Assembly: GCA_020636225.1 (NCBI GenBank) | Contig: JACJYI010000003.1 | Coordinates: forward strand, 434,001-498,000 | Direction of reading: 5' to 3' | Length of the DNA stretch: 64,000 nt | From: Lewinellaceae bacterium | GTDB taxonomy: Bacteria > Bacteroidota > Bacteroidia > Chitinophagales > Saprospiraceae | Shown: positions 16,583 to 25,621 of the stretch, in pieces | How the letters are laid out: every line of letters starts with the position of its first letter | Position numbering within the stretch: position 1 is the stretch's first letter | Notes under the pieces: model-generated | Told to the model about the DNA's origin: nothing | Databases searched by the model: none | Seen by the model: the letters and a program-made list of their open reading frames with translations, nothing else | Translations under genes and position numbers: made by a program

Positions 16583-18313
16583 TCAATCGCGAACGATCTG
16601 GAATCCTTTTGCAGTAGTAACCGATCCGTTGTCGGATGCCATTTGGATCCAATAGGCTCCTGTGGGCAAATGACGCAGATCATATAGAAGGGTATTGCCT
16701 TGGATATGTTTCACCGAGAGTCCCTTTACACTTCGCCCCAAATGATCTGTGAGAAGGATATGGCCTTGAATATCACTGTTCAGGACAACAGTCAGATAAT
16801 CGTTGGTTGGATTGGGAAAGAATTGGAAAGTGTGTTCGTCTCCAGGTTGAATGGAGGTCGTCCCTCCAGTGACTAAAAATTGACCCATCATCCCGGCATC
16901 TTCATGGGACAGCATATGACAATGGTACATATAGGGTATAACCGGATCTGAAAAGTCAGAAAATTGAGCAATAAATCGAACAGTTCCATTTCCCGGCGGA
17001 ACGAGCACCACATCTTTTCGCCCTGAGAGATGTGCTGGAGGCGGATTGCCATTGATATCCAAAATGTAGAATTGGACATCATGGATATGAAACGGATGGG
17101 CAATAGCAGTCATATTGGTCAATTCCCAGATTTCAATATTGTTGATCGGAATCTGGTAATTAATCGTTTGTAAATTAAAGCTTGACCCATTGATTACGAA
17201 GGGACCATTGACCATGGTATTCATATTCATTTGAGCCGCTTGAAATGTGAGACTCCGGGTCATATTCGCTTGACTGGCGACGAATGGCTGGTCATTGACA
17301 AGCGTTGTTGGGATCTGTAGAACGGGGAAATTGGTTTGTTGGATGATGTCTAATCGAAGGACTTCGAAATCCTGTCCATTCAATGGGTTGCTTGCATATC
17401 CCTGAATACTCCCCATAGGCATAATGCTGGGGTTGTCCGCACCATAGGTGCCATTGCTCAATTCAGAGGCAAAGCTTTTTAAGAATATGCTTGAATTTTC
17501 CATACCCATCAAATCAACAAGGATTTCTATACGTTCACCTGGAGAAAGATTCAGGCGAGTCATCGTTACTGGTGATGGTAATAAACCCCCATCCGTTCCG
17601 ATCAGGTGGAAGGAGTGGTCACCTTCAAATCCAAAACGGTACACACGTTCGGTGGAGCCATTCAATAATCGCAAGCGAACGACTTGTGCCGGGACCTCCA
17701 CATACGGATCTATGGTACAGTTGACAAGGATCGTATTGTCCAATGCGGATAGTGTCAGAAATTGCTTATTGGTGTCAAATGCTCTGGATTGGATGACAAG
17801 TGGAATATCATCCAGGCCGTAGGTACGCGGAAGTAGCAGTTTTGATTCTTCATCGTCCCGAACGATGATAAAACCCGCAATACCTTTTGTGACATGTTCA
17901 GCTGTCTTCATATGCAGGTGAGGATGATACCAATAGGTTCCGGCTTTGTCCAATACTTCAAATTGAGGTGACCAGGTCGTTCCATTTTCTATGACAGTGT
18001 GTGGCCCGCCATCATTTGCCGGATGAACATGAAGCCCATGCCAATGGATGGTGGATGGTTCGCCCAAATTATTCTGAACATTCAATTTGACTGTTTCACC
18101 CGCATTCAATACCAGTGTGGGACCCAGGATATCGCCATTGACACCCATGGTTGTCGTTGGTATGCCGGAGAAAAATTCCTTTGTTCCCTTTTGAAGGATG
18201 AGATCATATTCCGGCCCGGTAAGTAAGGATGGAATAGGCAGGGGATTTTGGGCGATTAGGCTTCCGATGAACAAAAGGAACGTAAATAGAACAGAAATTC
18301 TGAGGGTAGCCAT
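16583..18313 (-). CDS. Multicopper oxidase with T9SS sorting domain
   Basis: 576 aa, signal peptide (VLFTFLLFIGSLIAQ). Three cupredoxin domains carry all copper motifs: HWHGLH (His90, His92), WYHPHLH (His130, His132), HPFHIH (His406, His409, His411) and HCHMLSHEDAGMM (His464, Cys465, His466, His470, axial Met475). The region TMGVNGDILGPTLVL is typical of CueO/laccase-like oxidases. A T9SS domain occupies residues from about 491 (FFPNPTNDY). Such enzymes oxidise Cu(I) to Cu(II) or organic substrates, lowering copper toxicity outside the cytoplasm. The ATG at 18313 is used; an in-frame TTG at 18331 is less likely. A CRP/FNR-like palindrome lies about 50 bp upstream. Confidence 0.95.
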   Translation of the reverse strand: MATLRISVLFTFLLFIGSLIAQNPLPIPSLLTGPEYDLILQKGTKEFFSGIPTTTMGVNGDILGPTLVLNAGETVKLNVQNNLGEPSTIHWHGLHVHPANDGGPHTVIENGTTWSPQFEVLDKAGTYWYHPHLHMKTAEHVTKGIAGFIIVRDDEESKLLLPRTYGLDDIPLVIQSRAFDTNKQFLTLSALDNTILVNCTIDPYVEVPAQVVRLRLLNGSTERVYRFGFEGDHSFHLIGTDGGLLPSPVTMTRLNLSPGERIEILVDLMGMENSSIFLKSFASELSNGTYGADNPSIMPMGSIQGYASNPLNGQDFEVLRLDIIQQTNFPVLQIPTTLVNDQPFVASQANMTRSLTFQAAQMNMNTMVNGPFVINGSSFNLQTINYQIPINNIEIWELTNMTAIAHPFHIHDVQFYILDINGNPPPAHLSGRKDVVLVPPGNGTVRFIAQFSDFSDPVIPYMYHCHMLSHEDAGMMGQFLVTGGTTSIQPGDEHTFQFFPNPTNDYLTVVLNSDIQGHILLTDHLGRSVKGLSVKHIQGNTLLYDLRHLPTGAYWIQMASDNGSVTTAKGFQIVRD

Positions 18314-18358
18314 AGATAGAGGATTGAACAAGTCAAGTTAGGTGGTTGCCCGTTTACG

Positions 18359-18376
18359 CAAAGTGATCTTGATCAC
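18359..18376 (-). promoter_or_regulatory. CRP/FNR-like palindrome overlapping a -7 element
   Basis: GTGATCTTGATCAC at 18363-18376 has half-sites GTGATC and GATCAC and resembles the CRP consensus core. On the minus strand, TCACTTTG (18359-18366), one mismatch from TAnnTTTG, overlaps it by four bases and precedes the multicopper oxidase gene. If that is the promoter, a bound regulator would block it rather than activate it. Confidence 0.4.
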
Positions 18377-18429
18377 CAATGAGGGATGATCTTTATTTCT
18401 GCTATTAAGAAGGGCGTTATACATGTATC

Positions 18430-19659
18430 TCATAGTCGCCATAACCCTGTTCGAACGGTTGTGGACAAGCTGTCCACTTCTGTCCAGGCCAATAGAATCT
18501 GTTCGCCTGATTTTGCTATGACAGGAAATCCGCTTGCCCGTTTTTCACTTGTGGCAGCCACAGAATAAGGGATGCCTTCTTTTCCCTGAATGGAGACTTT
18601 GGCCAGGCGAATTTCTGTTTTCTGATTCGTTTTCTCCAGCCAGGTGACCAGAGCCATCCCTTCATCGATCATGGCGATATCCACGCGGCCAAGAGGATTT
18701 CCGTCGTCCACCCGTATGGGGTTAGAGAAAGATTCACCTTGATCCTCCGAAAAGGAAACCATGACTTTGGGGATGTCCTGCGCTGCAGTAAACCAGGCCA
18801 CAGCAACATGTTTCCCATCCGCGGATATTGCTGGACCATTCACAGGGCAACCTGAAATCTCCCAATTGTCCGCATGTAGGATATGCGGCTTTGTCCAGGT
18901 ATTCTGGACGCGGCGGACGATGCTGATATCTCGCATCTCATGTTCTGATCTGTCTCGATACACCACCATAGGCCCGGATGAAGTGAGGGCCATTGCCGTT
19001 TGGCAGCAATCGCACACCCTCTGATCCAATTCTGCTTCCGCAAACAGATTTCCGTCGGCATCAAATTCAACTGAACGCAGTGTCATTGCACCAGTGTGTC
19101 CATGTTCATCTTGATCCTTCCTGTCGGAAAGGGGACTCGTTGTATTTCGCCCATCCAGCCAGACGGCTAACATTCTGGTGGACGAAAGTGGAAGCATGGA
19201 GACAAAGCCGTGTTCAGCTGATATGCTGTCTCGGTGAGGAATAAAGGAGGGGCTCCAATGCCGACCACTGTCCAGAGTTTGAGCGATATGGATGTCATAA
19301 TCGTAGGTCCCGAGGTTACTTTTTTGGAGCCAATGTGCGGCCATCCAGGGCCCGATAACAGAAAGAGACGGAAAATCTGCCCAATTGACAAACCAGTTTT
19401 GTCCTCGGGCAATTTCCTGGGGACTGGTCCATTTCTCATTTTGGAATGTCGAATAACAGAAGGCGTCGGTCGAATCATTAATTGTTTCGATCCAGGAGAG
19501 ATAAATGGTCCCGTCCGGAGAGACAAATAGATTGGGTTCTCCACATTGTCGACAAGGTGTTTCCAGAGTCATGAATGCAGGCTCTGAATCAGCTGAACAA
19601 CCCAATAGAATTAGCAGGAACGAAAAACCAATGATGGATAAAGGGTGCTTGTAGTTCAT
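18430..19659 (-). CDS. Sialidase-fold beta-propeller lipoprotein
   Basis: 409 aa, lipoprotein signal peptide (IIGFSFLLILLGC). The body is built of repeated propeller blades with BNR/Asp-box-like elements (SPDGTIYLSW, TLDSGRHWSPSF, SEDQGESFSNP), as in exo-alpha-sialidase-like proteins; the catalytic residues of true sialidases were not seen. Cys pairs CRQC near the mature N-terminus and CDCC in the middle may bind metal or form disulfides. It faces the same way as the multicopper oxidase downstream and the T9SS propeller upstream, so a role in the same surface copper system is plausible. The ATG at 19659 begins the signal peptide; an ATG at 19683 is the alternative. Confidence 0.75.
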   Translation of the reverse strand: MNYKHPLSIIGFSFLLILLGCSADSEPAFMTLETPCRQCGEPNLFVSPDGTIYLSWIETINDSTDAFCYSTFQNEKWTSPQEIARGQNWFVNWADFPSLSVIGPWMAAHWLQKSNLGTYDYDIHIAQTLDSGRHWSPSFIPHRDSISAEHGFVSMLPLSSTRMLAVWLDGRNTTSPLSDRKDQDEHGHTGAMTLRSVEFDADGNLFAEAELDQRVCDCCQTAMALTSSGPMVVYRDRSEHEMRDISIVRRVQNTWTKPHILHADNWEISGCPVNGPAISADGKHVAVAWFTAAQDIPKVMVSFSEDQGESFSNPIRVDDGNPLGRVDIAMIDEGMALVTWLEKTNQKTEIRLAKVSIQGKEGIPYSVAATSEKRASGFPVIAKSGEQILLAWTEVDSLSTTVRTGLWRL

Positions 19660-19807
19660 GCCAGAATTGTTGAATGGCAACATGTGTCTAGTCCCTTTGT
19701 GGTGAGATGCTGCTGCCTCAAATGATCGTCATCAATCTGATGAAATATGCGGTCCTGTTTGTCAAGAATGAAAGTTGGAAAATGGACTGGAACGGATAAT
19801 GATAAAA

Positions 19808-19838
19808 AAAAGGGCCATGGAACATCCATGGCCCTTTT
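19808..19838 (-). terminator. Intrinsic terminator of the T9SS propeller gene
   Basis: A 13-bp perfect stem AAAAGGGCCATGG / CCATGGCCCTTTT with a 5-base loop, 11 bp past the stop of the gene at 19850. On the minus strand it is followed by a T-rich run. Confidence 0.9.
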
Positions 19839-19849
19839 ATAAAATTGAA

Positions 19850-22033
19850 TTATTTAGTCACGACAACTTTTCTTGTCATTTGATGACCATCCTTTTGAAT
19901 AGTCAGCCAATAGGTCCCATCCGTGAGATGGCCAAGCTGAAGTTCTTGTTGATTGCCTTGCATCACTGTAAACATGACTTCTTTCCCACTGGCATCTAAC
20001 AAGTGAAGAGTTGCCTCTCCAATTAAGGATAGATCAGTGAGGTCGACAAACAACCTGTTTTTCGTTGGGATCGGAGAAATATTGATTTTGGCAGCGAGTG
20101 CTTCGTTGCCAATTCCACTCACCATTCCAGGTTCGATGTGGGTGACGGTATTTTCCAGTTTGTTGGTATACCAGATATGACCATTCGGGCCGATCTTGAT
20201 TCCTGTCAAACCTTCAGCTCCTGTTTTTATGCGGCCCATTTCCTGAAAGCCATTAGCAATATCATAGACATAAATATCGCCGGAAGTATAATCGCCTACC
20301 AGCAATCGGTTGTCCATAAGCTCAATTCCACAAGGACGATCAATACTGTCCTGGATAATGACTTCCCAGGTCACATTCCCCATTTCGGAGTGTTCGGCCA
20401 ATTGTTCGTTGATCAAGGGAATGGTTCCCACGACATTTCCGGAATTTATATCCAGACGCAATACTCGATTGTTGCCATTATCGACGACATACAACCACCC
20501 GGTTGATTTGTCCAGTACCATATGGCTGGGGACGTCGCCATCCCGGCTGACACTTATTTCCAAATATCTTCTGACAATGCCATCATCATGGTCGGCATTT
20601 CCAGGCCCGTGATCTTCTACGAAATCATATCGGACAATGGTTTGATTCCAGCTGTCAAATACCCAATAGGCATTATCAATTTCATGGGCTATACCCATGC
20701 TGTAAGGACTACCGTGAAGCATATCCAGGTGGCTTCCATTCCCGCCAGATGGCTTGGCATAAATGTCTGGATCGCTGGACCACAGGGTAGGACCCGTAAA
20801 AGTACCATTACTGTGATTGGCATCTTTTACTCCGGGAGAGGTTGCAAAATTCAAATTGTTGCCAAAAGCAATGCCCGTTGGAATGGACATAAAATGCCAG
20901 GCATTGCCATCCACTCGGTGCAGGAAAGTCGGGTTTTCTGAGGTTGCATCATTGATTGTCAGCGTACTTCCACCACTGCTCTCATTCCGTTCGTTCACGA
21001 TCCATAATTCATCCTTTCCCAGAATGGGGAAAAAATCCAGATCGTTTGGTTTGTCCAGATCTTTTGATGCTTCAGGAAGGGCATGAAAAATTGGATCGGC
21101 CACCAGAAAATCATCAATTAGGTTGGGTGGAATGACCTTTTCATAAATCTCAATATCGTATTCGAGTGCATTGTTTGTCTGATCTTCATCCATCTCTTCA
21201 TTCACTGAAACCACTTCAATAGATACGGTGAAGTCGCCGGTCATATTCGGAATCCAGGGGTTGGACAAGGAAAATTCAGCCAAGGAAAACGGAGGGATCG
21301 TCATATTATCGATGACCTCTGATGTTACAAACGAACCATTCAGTGAATAGGCAATCTCAAAGGAAGTGATGGGAGTCGATCCGGCATTAAAAAAATGGCC
21401 TGAAATGCCAATTGGAACATTTGTTTCACCCACACGATGCCTGTCAATATGATCCAGGCGAACATCCAGGGCAGGAGGGACAACCAGAGCGACGTTGTCG
21501 ATGGCCATGCCGTACAACCAATCGCCACCATCACTGTAGGTGAATCTGATATAAACCGCCTCTTCGCCGGCATAATCGGTCATATCAATGGTGTGGGTAT
21601 CCCATTCACTATGTCCATGCAGATCATCTAGCAAATCCCAGGAGATGCCATCAACCGAAGCATAAACCAAACCTGTTTCGGTGATGCCATTATACGATTG
21701 GGCACCAAAAAACAGATCGAATTGCAACGTGATACCTGTGACGGAAGACAGATCAAAAGGAGGTGAAGTGAGAATGTCCATCCCTTTGTTACAATTGCAT
21801 TCATCGTCATTGGTGGCAGCAATCCCACTTGTCCCATTTGAGGTGATGTTGAAGTCAGTGCTGGAAAGGGAGCCAGAAGTGCCAAATCGCCAGCCACCAT
21901 CAGAGGCATTCGAGGTGATGGCCCAACCCGTTGGTAAGGAGCCTGATTCAAAGGACTCCAAATATAGGGTCTGAGCGGTCAGACCGGTCATCATTACACT
22001 GAAAAGAGTGAAAAGGAGTAAGCAACGTTTCAT
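19850..22033 (-). CDS. Exported jelly-roll plus NHL-like propeller protein with T9SS domain
   Basis: 727 aa. Signal peptide (MKRCLLLFTLFSVMMTGLTA), a MAM-like jelly-roll ('choice-of-anchor J') domain to about residue 190, a CARDB-like beta domain to about 310, an NHL-like six-blade propeller from about 320 to 640 (VDNGNNRVLRLD, DSWNQTIVRYDF, GYTSG-type turns), then a T9SS C-terminal domain (ISPIPTKNRLFVD, GTYWLTIQKDG). It should be delivered to the cell surface or medium. The propeller holds motifs seen in redox or ligand-binding propellers but no clear catalytic site. The start at the ATG at 22033 fits the signal peptide; an earlier start at 22090 adds an unlikely leader. Confidence 0.82.
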   Translation of the reverse strand: MKRCLLLFTLFSVMMTGLTAQTLYLESFESGSLPTGWAITSNASDGGWRFGTSGSLSSTDFNITSNGTSGIAATNDDECNCNKGMDILTSPPFDLSSVTGITLQFDLFFGAQSYNGITETGLVYASVDGISWDLLDDLHGHSEWDTHTIDMTDYAGEEAVYIRFTYSDGGDWLYGMAIDNVALVVPPALDVRLDHIDRHRVGETNVPIGISGHFFNAGSTPITSFEIAYSLNGSFVTSEVIDNMTIPPFSLAEFSLSNPWIPNMTGDFTVSIEVVSVNEEMDEDQTNNALEYDIEIYEKVIPPNLIDDFLVADPIFHALPEASKDLDKPNDLDFFPILGKDELWIVNERNESSGGSTLTINDATSENPTFLHRVDGNAWHFMSIPTGIAFGNNLNFATSPGVKDANHSNGTFTGPTLWSSDPDIYAKPSGGNGSHLDMLHGSPYSMGIAHEIDNAYWVFDSWNQTIVRYDFVEDHGPGNADHDDGIVRRYLEISVSRDGDVPSHMVLDKSTGWLYVVDNGNNRVLRLDINSGNVVGTIPLINEQLAEHSEMGNVTWEVIIQDSIDRPCGIELMDNRLLVGDYTSGDIYVYDIANGFQEMGRIKTGAEGLTGIKIGPNGHIWYTNKLENTVTHIEPGMVSGIGNEALAAKINISPIPTKNRLFVDLTDLSLIGEATLHLLDASGKEVMFTVMQGNQQELQLGHLTDGTYWLTIQKDGHQMTRKVVVTK

Positions 22034-22311
22034 GTAGTTTAGTTTGTAGATTGAATATAGATTTGTCGGTAAAGAATGTTGGGCGCTCAAGGTGTAAAAC
22101 TGCGTTTATTGCCAAATTCGAAATTTGGTAAGTTTAGCTCGAAAAGATAACACTTCTCTGCCCTAAAACCATTCTTATATCTGAGAATTCTTGGTTGAAT
22201 GGATTAATTTTCATCAAATGACAGTTTTCTGACACTTAACATGTGAAAATAGTTCGATGTGAGCCATCCTGGCCCTGTTGATCAGAACTATTCAAAAGGA
22301 TTTTGTATGGA
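22034..22311. other. Intergenic region with small hairpin
   Basis: 278 bp, AT-rich, without a credible gene. A short hairpin CCAAAT-TCGAA-ATTTGG lies at 22112-22128. The region separates the end of the copper ATPase gene from the start of the T9SS propeller gene and presumably holds the latter's promoter; no clear TAnnTTTG was seen. Confidence 0.5.
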
Positions 22312-24582
22312 TCAATTACGCATACTTCCTTTTAATAGCTGAGCATTAACAGCACAAATAATTGTGCTGATGCTCATTAGAGCTGCTCCAAATGCCGGAC
22401 TAATAATCATTCCAGGAATGAAACCAGAAGCAAGTGGCAATGCGACGACATTATATCCTGTCGCCCATGCCAGATTCTGCACCATTTTTCGATAGGTTGC
22501 TTTCCCGAACGAGATTAAATTGACGATATCCTTTGGGTCGCTATCAACTAAAATAATATCAGCTGTTTCTGCCGCGACATCCGTACCTGACCCGATAGCA
22601 ATCCCGATATCTGCCTGGGCGAGAGCAGGTGCATCGTTTACTCCGTCGCCGGTCATGGCAACAAACTCTCCTGTTTTCTGGAGTGCTTTTATTTTCTCCA
22701 ATTTTTCATTCGGGAGGACTTCCGCCATATAGCCATCCATTTTCAGTTCATCGGATACAATAGAAGCGACTCGTTCATTATCTCCTGTCAATAGTAGACA
22801 TTTAATGCCTTGGGCCTGTAGCGTATTAATGGCTCCAAAAGAACTCTCTCTGATCTGATCAGCAAAGGCAATATAGCCGACCAATTCTTTATCGATCACT
22901 GTAAAAATGATGGTGTCGGTAAGATCCACTGTGTCTGAAGGAGGTTGAATATTCAATTGCTCCAGTAGAAGAAATCCACCGGCACTAACCTGTTTGCCTT
23001 GCACAGTTGCATGTACGCCAATTCCTGATTCATACCTGAAATCTGAACTCGAAAACAGAGTCAGATCCTCTTGCTTCATCTTTCTTTGGAGCCCCTTTGA
23101 GATGTGATGTTCAGATGAACTTTCTGCAGCTGCGGTAAATTGCAGAAGATCCATTTCAGAATATTTTTTGGAAAGTGTTGACAATCGGACAACTTCATGT
23201 GATCCATACGTCAGTGTGCCTGTTTTATCAAAAACAATGGTGGATATTTTTCTTGCATTTTCAAACGCAGTTCGGTTGCGTATGAGCAGTCCATTTTTGG
23301 CAGAGACACTGGTTGATATGGCGGCCACCAGTGGGATTGCCAATCCCAGTGCATGTGGGCAGCAAATGACCATGACGGTCACCATGCGTTCAAGCGCAAA
23401 TGAAAGTTCACTTCCCATCAACAGCCACGCTGCAAATGTGCCAAATCCGGCAATCAATGCAATGATCGTCAACCATAAAGCAGCCCTGTCGGCCAATCGT
23501 TGGGTCCTGGATTTTTGGCCTTGTGCATCCTGGACCATATTGATCACTTTGGATAGATAGCTGTCATTACCCGTGTTTTTGACACGGATTTTGATGGCGC
23601 CACTCCCATTGATCGCCCCACCGATCACGTCTTGATCCAGAGATCGCATGACGGGCTTGCTTTCCCCGGTGAGCATACTTTCATTGAGATCACTTTGGCC
23701 CTCGATGATCACGCCATCGGCGGGCACCTTTTCACCCGGTTTAATTAGAATGATGTCCCCGGATTTTAATGTACTGACCTTGACCTCCGTGATTTGATCA
23801 TCTATGATCAGGTTTGCCTGGTCGGGCATCAACGCAGCCAGGGCCTCGAGTGCCTTACTTGCACCTAAAACAGAACGCATCTCCAACCAATGGCCCAGGA
23901 GCATGACATCAATGAGGGTAGCAAGTTCCCAAAAGAACGTTTTTCCCTCCAGGCCAAATACTACTGCAGAACTGTACAGATATGCGGCAGAGATGGCAAC
24001 TGCGATCAAGGTCATCATGCCTGAAGCACGCTGCTTCAGTTCCTTAAGTAAGCCATTTAAAAATGGATATCCACCATAGAAGTAGATCATGCTGGAAAGG
24101 GCAAAAAGCAAGTAGCTGTCCCCATTGAAAGACCAGCTGACGCCCAGTCCGCTTTGGATCATGGGTGACAGTAGTAATACGGGTAAGGTGAGGATCAACG
24201 ATACCCATAGTCGCTTTTTGAAATCCTGAATCATCATGCGATGATGATCGTGGTGCATATGTTGATCATTCCCTTTTTGAGGACCATGTTGCGAATGATC
24301 CATGGAATGACGAACTTCCGGTTGCTCCTTATTGGCCTTGGTTTTTACATGATCTGTGTGTGCCTCAGATATTCGATAATCACCAATGGCTTGAAGAGCA
24401 TCATTCAATGTATTTGTTGCCACATGATGATGCATGGTTAAAGTAGCCCGAGGTGGTTCTAGAGTGACCACAACCGATTCTACTCCATCTATCGATTCGA
24501 GTGTTTTGCGGACCATTTGTACACAATGGTCACAGGTCATTCCAGATACTTTGTAAGTATGTTCCATATGTCTCAATTGCAT
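22312..24582 (-). CDS. Copper-transporting P1B-type ATPase with HMA and His-rich N-terminus
   Basis: 756 aa. An N-terminal heavy-metal domain has the motif GMTCDHC (Cys17, Cys20), then a His/Met-rich linker (residues about 92-117: MDHSQH, HMHHDHHRMM). The P-type core has TGES (305-308), the ion-binding CPH motif (Cys408-Pro409-His410) in membrane helix 6, the phosphorylation motif DKTGTLT (Asp452) and TGDGVNDAPALAQAD. CPH marks the CopB-like P1B-3 group, often Cu(II)/Ag-linked, whereas the HMA domain is more typical of CopA. It exports copper from cytoplasm to periplasm. The ATG at 24582 is chosen; a TTG at 24612 would overlap the upstream gene, and an ATG at 24567 also fits. Last gene of the cus run. 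Confidence 0.93.
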   Translation of the reverse strand: MQLRHMEHTYKVSGMTCDHCVQMVRKTLESIDGVESVVVTLEPPRATLTMHHHVATNTLNDALQAIGDYRISEAHTDHVKTKANKEQPEVRHSMDHSQHGPQKGNDQHMHHDHHRMMIQDFKKRLWVSLILTLPVLLLSPMIQSGLGVSWSFNGDSYLLFALSSMIYFYGGYPFLNGLLKELKQRASGMMTLIAVAISAAYLYSSAVVFGLEGKTFFWELATLIDVMLLGHWLEMRSVLGASKALEALAALMPDQANLIIDDQITEVKVSTLKSGDIILIKPGEKVPADGVIIEGQSDLNESMLTGESKPVMRSLDQDVIGGAINGSGAIKIRVKNTGNDSYLSKVINMVQDAQGQKSRTQRLADRAALWLTIIALIAGFGTFAAWLLMGSELSFALERMVTVMVICCPHALGLAIPLVAAISTSVSAKNGLLIRNRTAFENARKISTIVFDKTGTLTYGSHEVVRLSTLSKKYSEMDLLQFTAAAESSSEHHISKGLQRKMKQEDLTLFSSSDFRYESGIGVHATVQGKQVSAGGFLLLEQLNIQPPSDTVDLTDTIIFTVIDKELVGYIAFADQIRESSFGAINTLQAQGIKCLLLTGDNERVASIVSDELKMDGYMAEVLPNEKLEKIKALQKTGEFVAMTGDGVNDAPALAQADIGIAIGSGTDVAAETADIILVDSDPKDIVNLISFGKATYRKMVQNLAWATGYNVVALPLASGFIPGMIISPAFGAALMSISTIICAVNAQLLKGSMRN

Positions 24583-24592
24583 TGGTGGAGAA

Positions 24593-25135
24593 TCAATTTT
24601 TATCTCGCTCAAGTAAGGCTTGGGTTATTTCAATCTCAATCTCGTGATATACTTGAGAAGGCAATTCAAGTTGAAGATCATTTAAATTTAATTTCATTGT
24701 TATTCCTAGTAAACAGGAGTAAATGCCGGCATCTGTGATATGATGGAGTTCTCCTTTTCCGTTCATATTCACTGTTGATTGCTCTATTGATAGCCTGCCT
24801 TCAATTGCGAAATCCAGTGGAGGGTGCCCTTTTGTGTTTATGTAATCCAAGTCTAATGCCCCGGAAAAAGTGACTTCCTGATGCGTTGTTTCGAGCATGT
24901 GATTTAAAGTATCAACATTAAAAGAAAGCGTATTCAAATTGAATTTTAGAATCATTTCAGTAGTCTCATAATCCAGGCTAACGCGTAATTCTTTGGTTAG
25001 GCCAACGAGCGCTTGATCTCCATATTTGCCATGAATGAGAAGTATCGCACTCTGTGTGTAATAGGTATTATCCTGAGAGTATCCATGCCCAATGGAGAGG
25101 GCCATCAAGATGGTGATAAGGATTGCTTTCTTCAT
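24593..25135 (-). CDS. Exported protein of unknown function in copper run
   Basis: 180 aa with a signal peptide (MKKAILITILMALSIGHGYS), predicted mostly beta strands, no Cys-rich motif. It faintly resembles YceI-like lipocalins in length and in the pattern of alternating hydrophobic strands, but no signature is clear. It ends 10 bp before the ATPase start and follows the DUF5676 gene, so it is probably co-transcribed and periplasmic. An upstream start at 25213 would add a leader without signal character. Base composition here is low in GC compared with the Moco locus. Confidence 0.65.
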   Translation of the reverse strand: MKKAILITILMALSIGHGYSQDNTYYTQSAILLIHGKYGDQALVGLTKELRVSLDYETTEMILKFNLNTLSFNVDTLNHMLETTHQEVTFSGALDLDYINTKGHPPLDFAIEGRLSIEQSTVNMNGKGELHHITDAGIYSCLLGITMKLNLNDLQLELPSQVYHEIEIEITQALLERDKN

Positions 25136-25209
25136 GACAAAAGTATAGTTGAAATGGGTGCAATGTGGTTTGATGAACGAATTGACACACCGAAAATCGG
25201 AGCACAGAT

Positions 25210-25479
25210 TCATTTTAGCTTCCAGTTATAGATGGATGCAATAAGTAGACCCATTAACCACCCCAAGACAAATGTCAGTACAATGCCTATTATGGATTCA
25301 CTGATGGGTATCTCCATTCGGAAAATCGTGGATACATCTAATCCATGAAGGAGGCTGTTAAAAAGCCAAACAGTTGCATTTTTTCCAACAACAAACATTA
25401 CGGCATTGCAGCCTATGTAGAATATAGCCCCTGTAGCACCAATAGCAAATCCGAGTTTATTCGCGTGAATTAGTTGCAT
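25210..25479 (-). CDS. DUF5676-like two-helix membrane protein
   Basis: 89 aa with two or three hydrophobic helices and a short basic end (YNWKLK). The layout (N-terminal helix near residues 10-30, central polar part, C-terminal GxxxGxxIAxIYNW helix) fits DUF5676, a family often found next to copper ATPases and heavy-metal resistance genes. The function is unknown. It follows a strong inverted repeat that separates it from the HMA protein gene, and precedes the secreted protein and the ATPase. Confidence 0.65.
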   Translation of the reverse strand: MQLIHANKLGFAIGATGAIFYIGCNAVMFVVGKNATVWLFNSLLHGLDVSTIFRMEIPISESIIGIVLTFVLGWLMGLLIASIYNWKLK

Positions 25480-25568
25480 GATTATTTATTTTTTACTGGA
25501 TTCCTTGAAATTGTGTTTATTACATTTTAGCATGTCCGGTAATAAATTTTACAGTTAGAGTTTAAATC

Positions 25569-25610
25569 TGTTCCTGCAGTAAATAGGATTTCCTTTTTAC
25601 TGCAGGAACA
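25569..25610. repeat. Perfect 15-bp inverted repeat between copper genes
   Basis: TGTTCCTGCAGTAAA (25569-25583) pairs exactly with TTTACTGCAGGAACA (25596-25610), loop 12 bp. It lies 11 bp after the stop of the HMA-protein gene and 90 bp before the next minus-strand gene. No T-run follows on the minus strand, so it is not a classical terminator. It could be an mRNA-stabilising 3' hairpin, a weak terminator, or an operator. Confidence 0.75.
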
Positions 25611-25621
25611 TGATATTGTGT

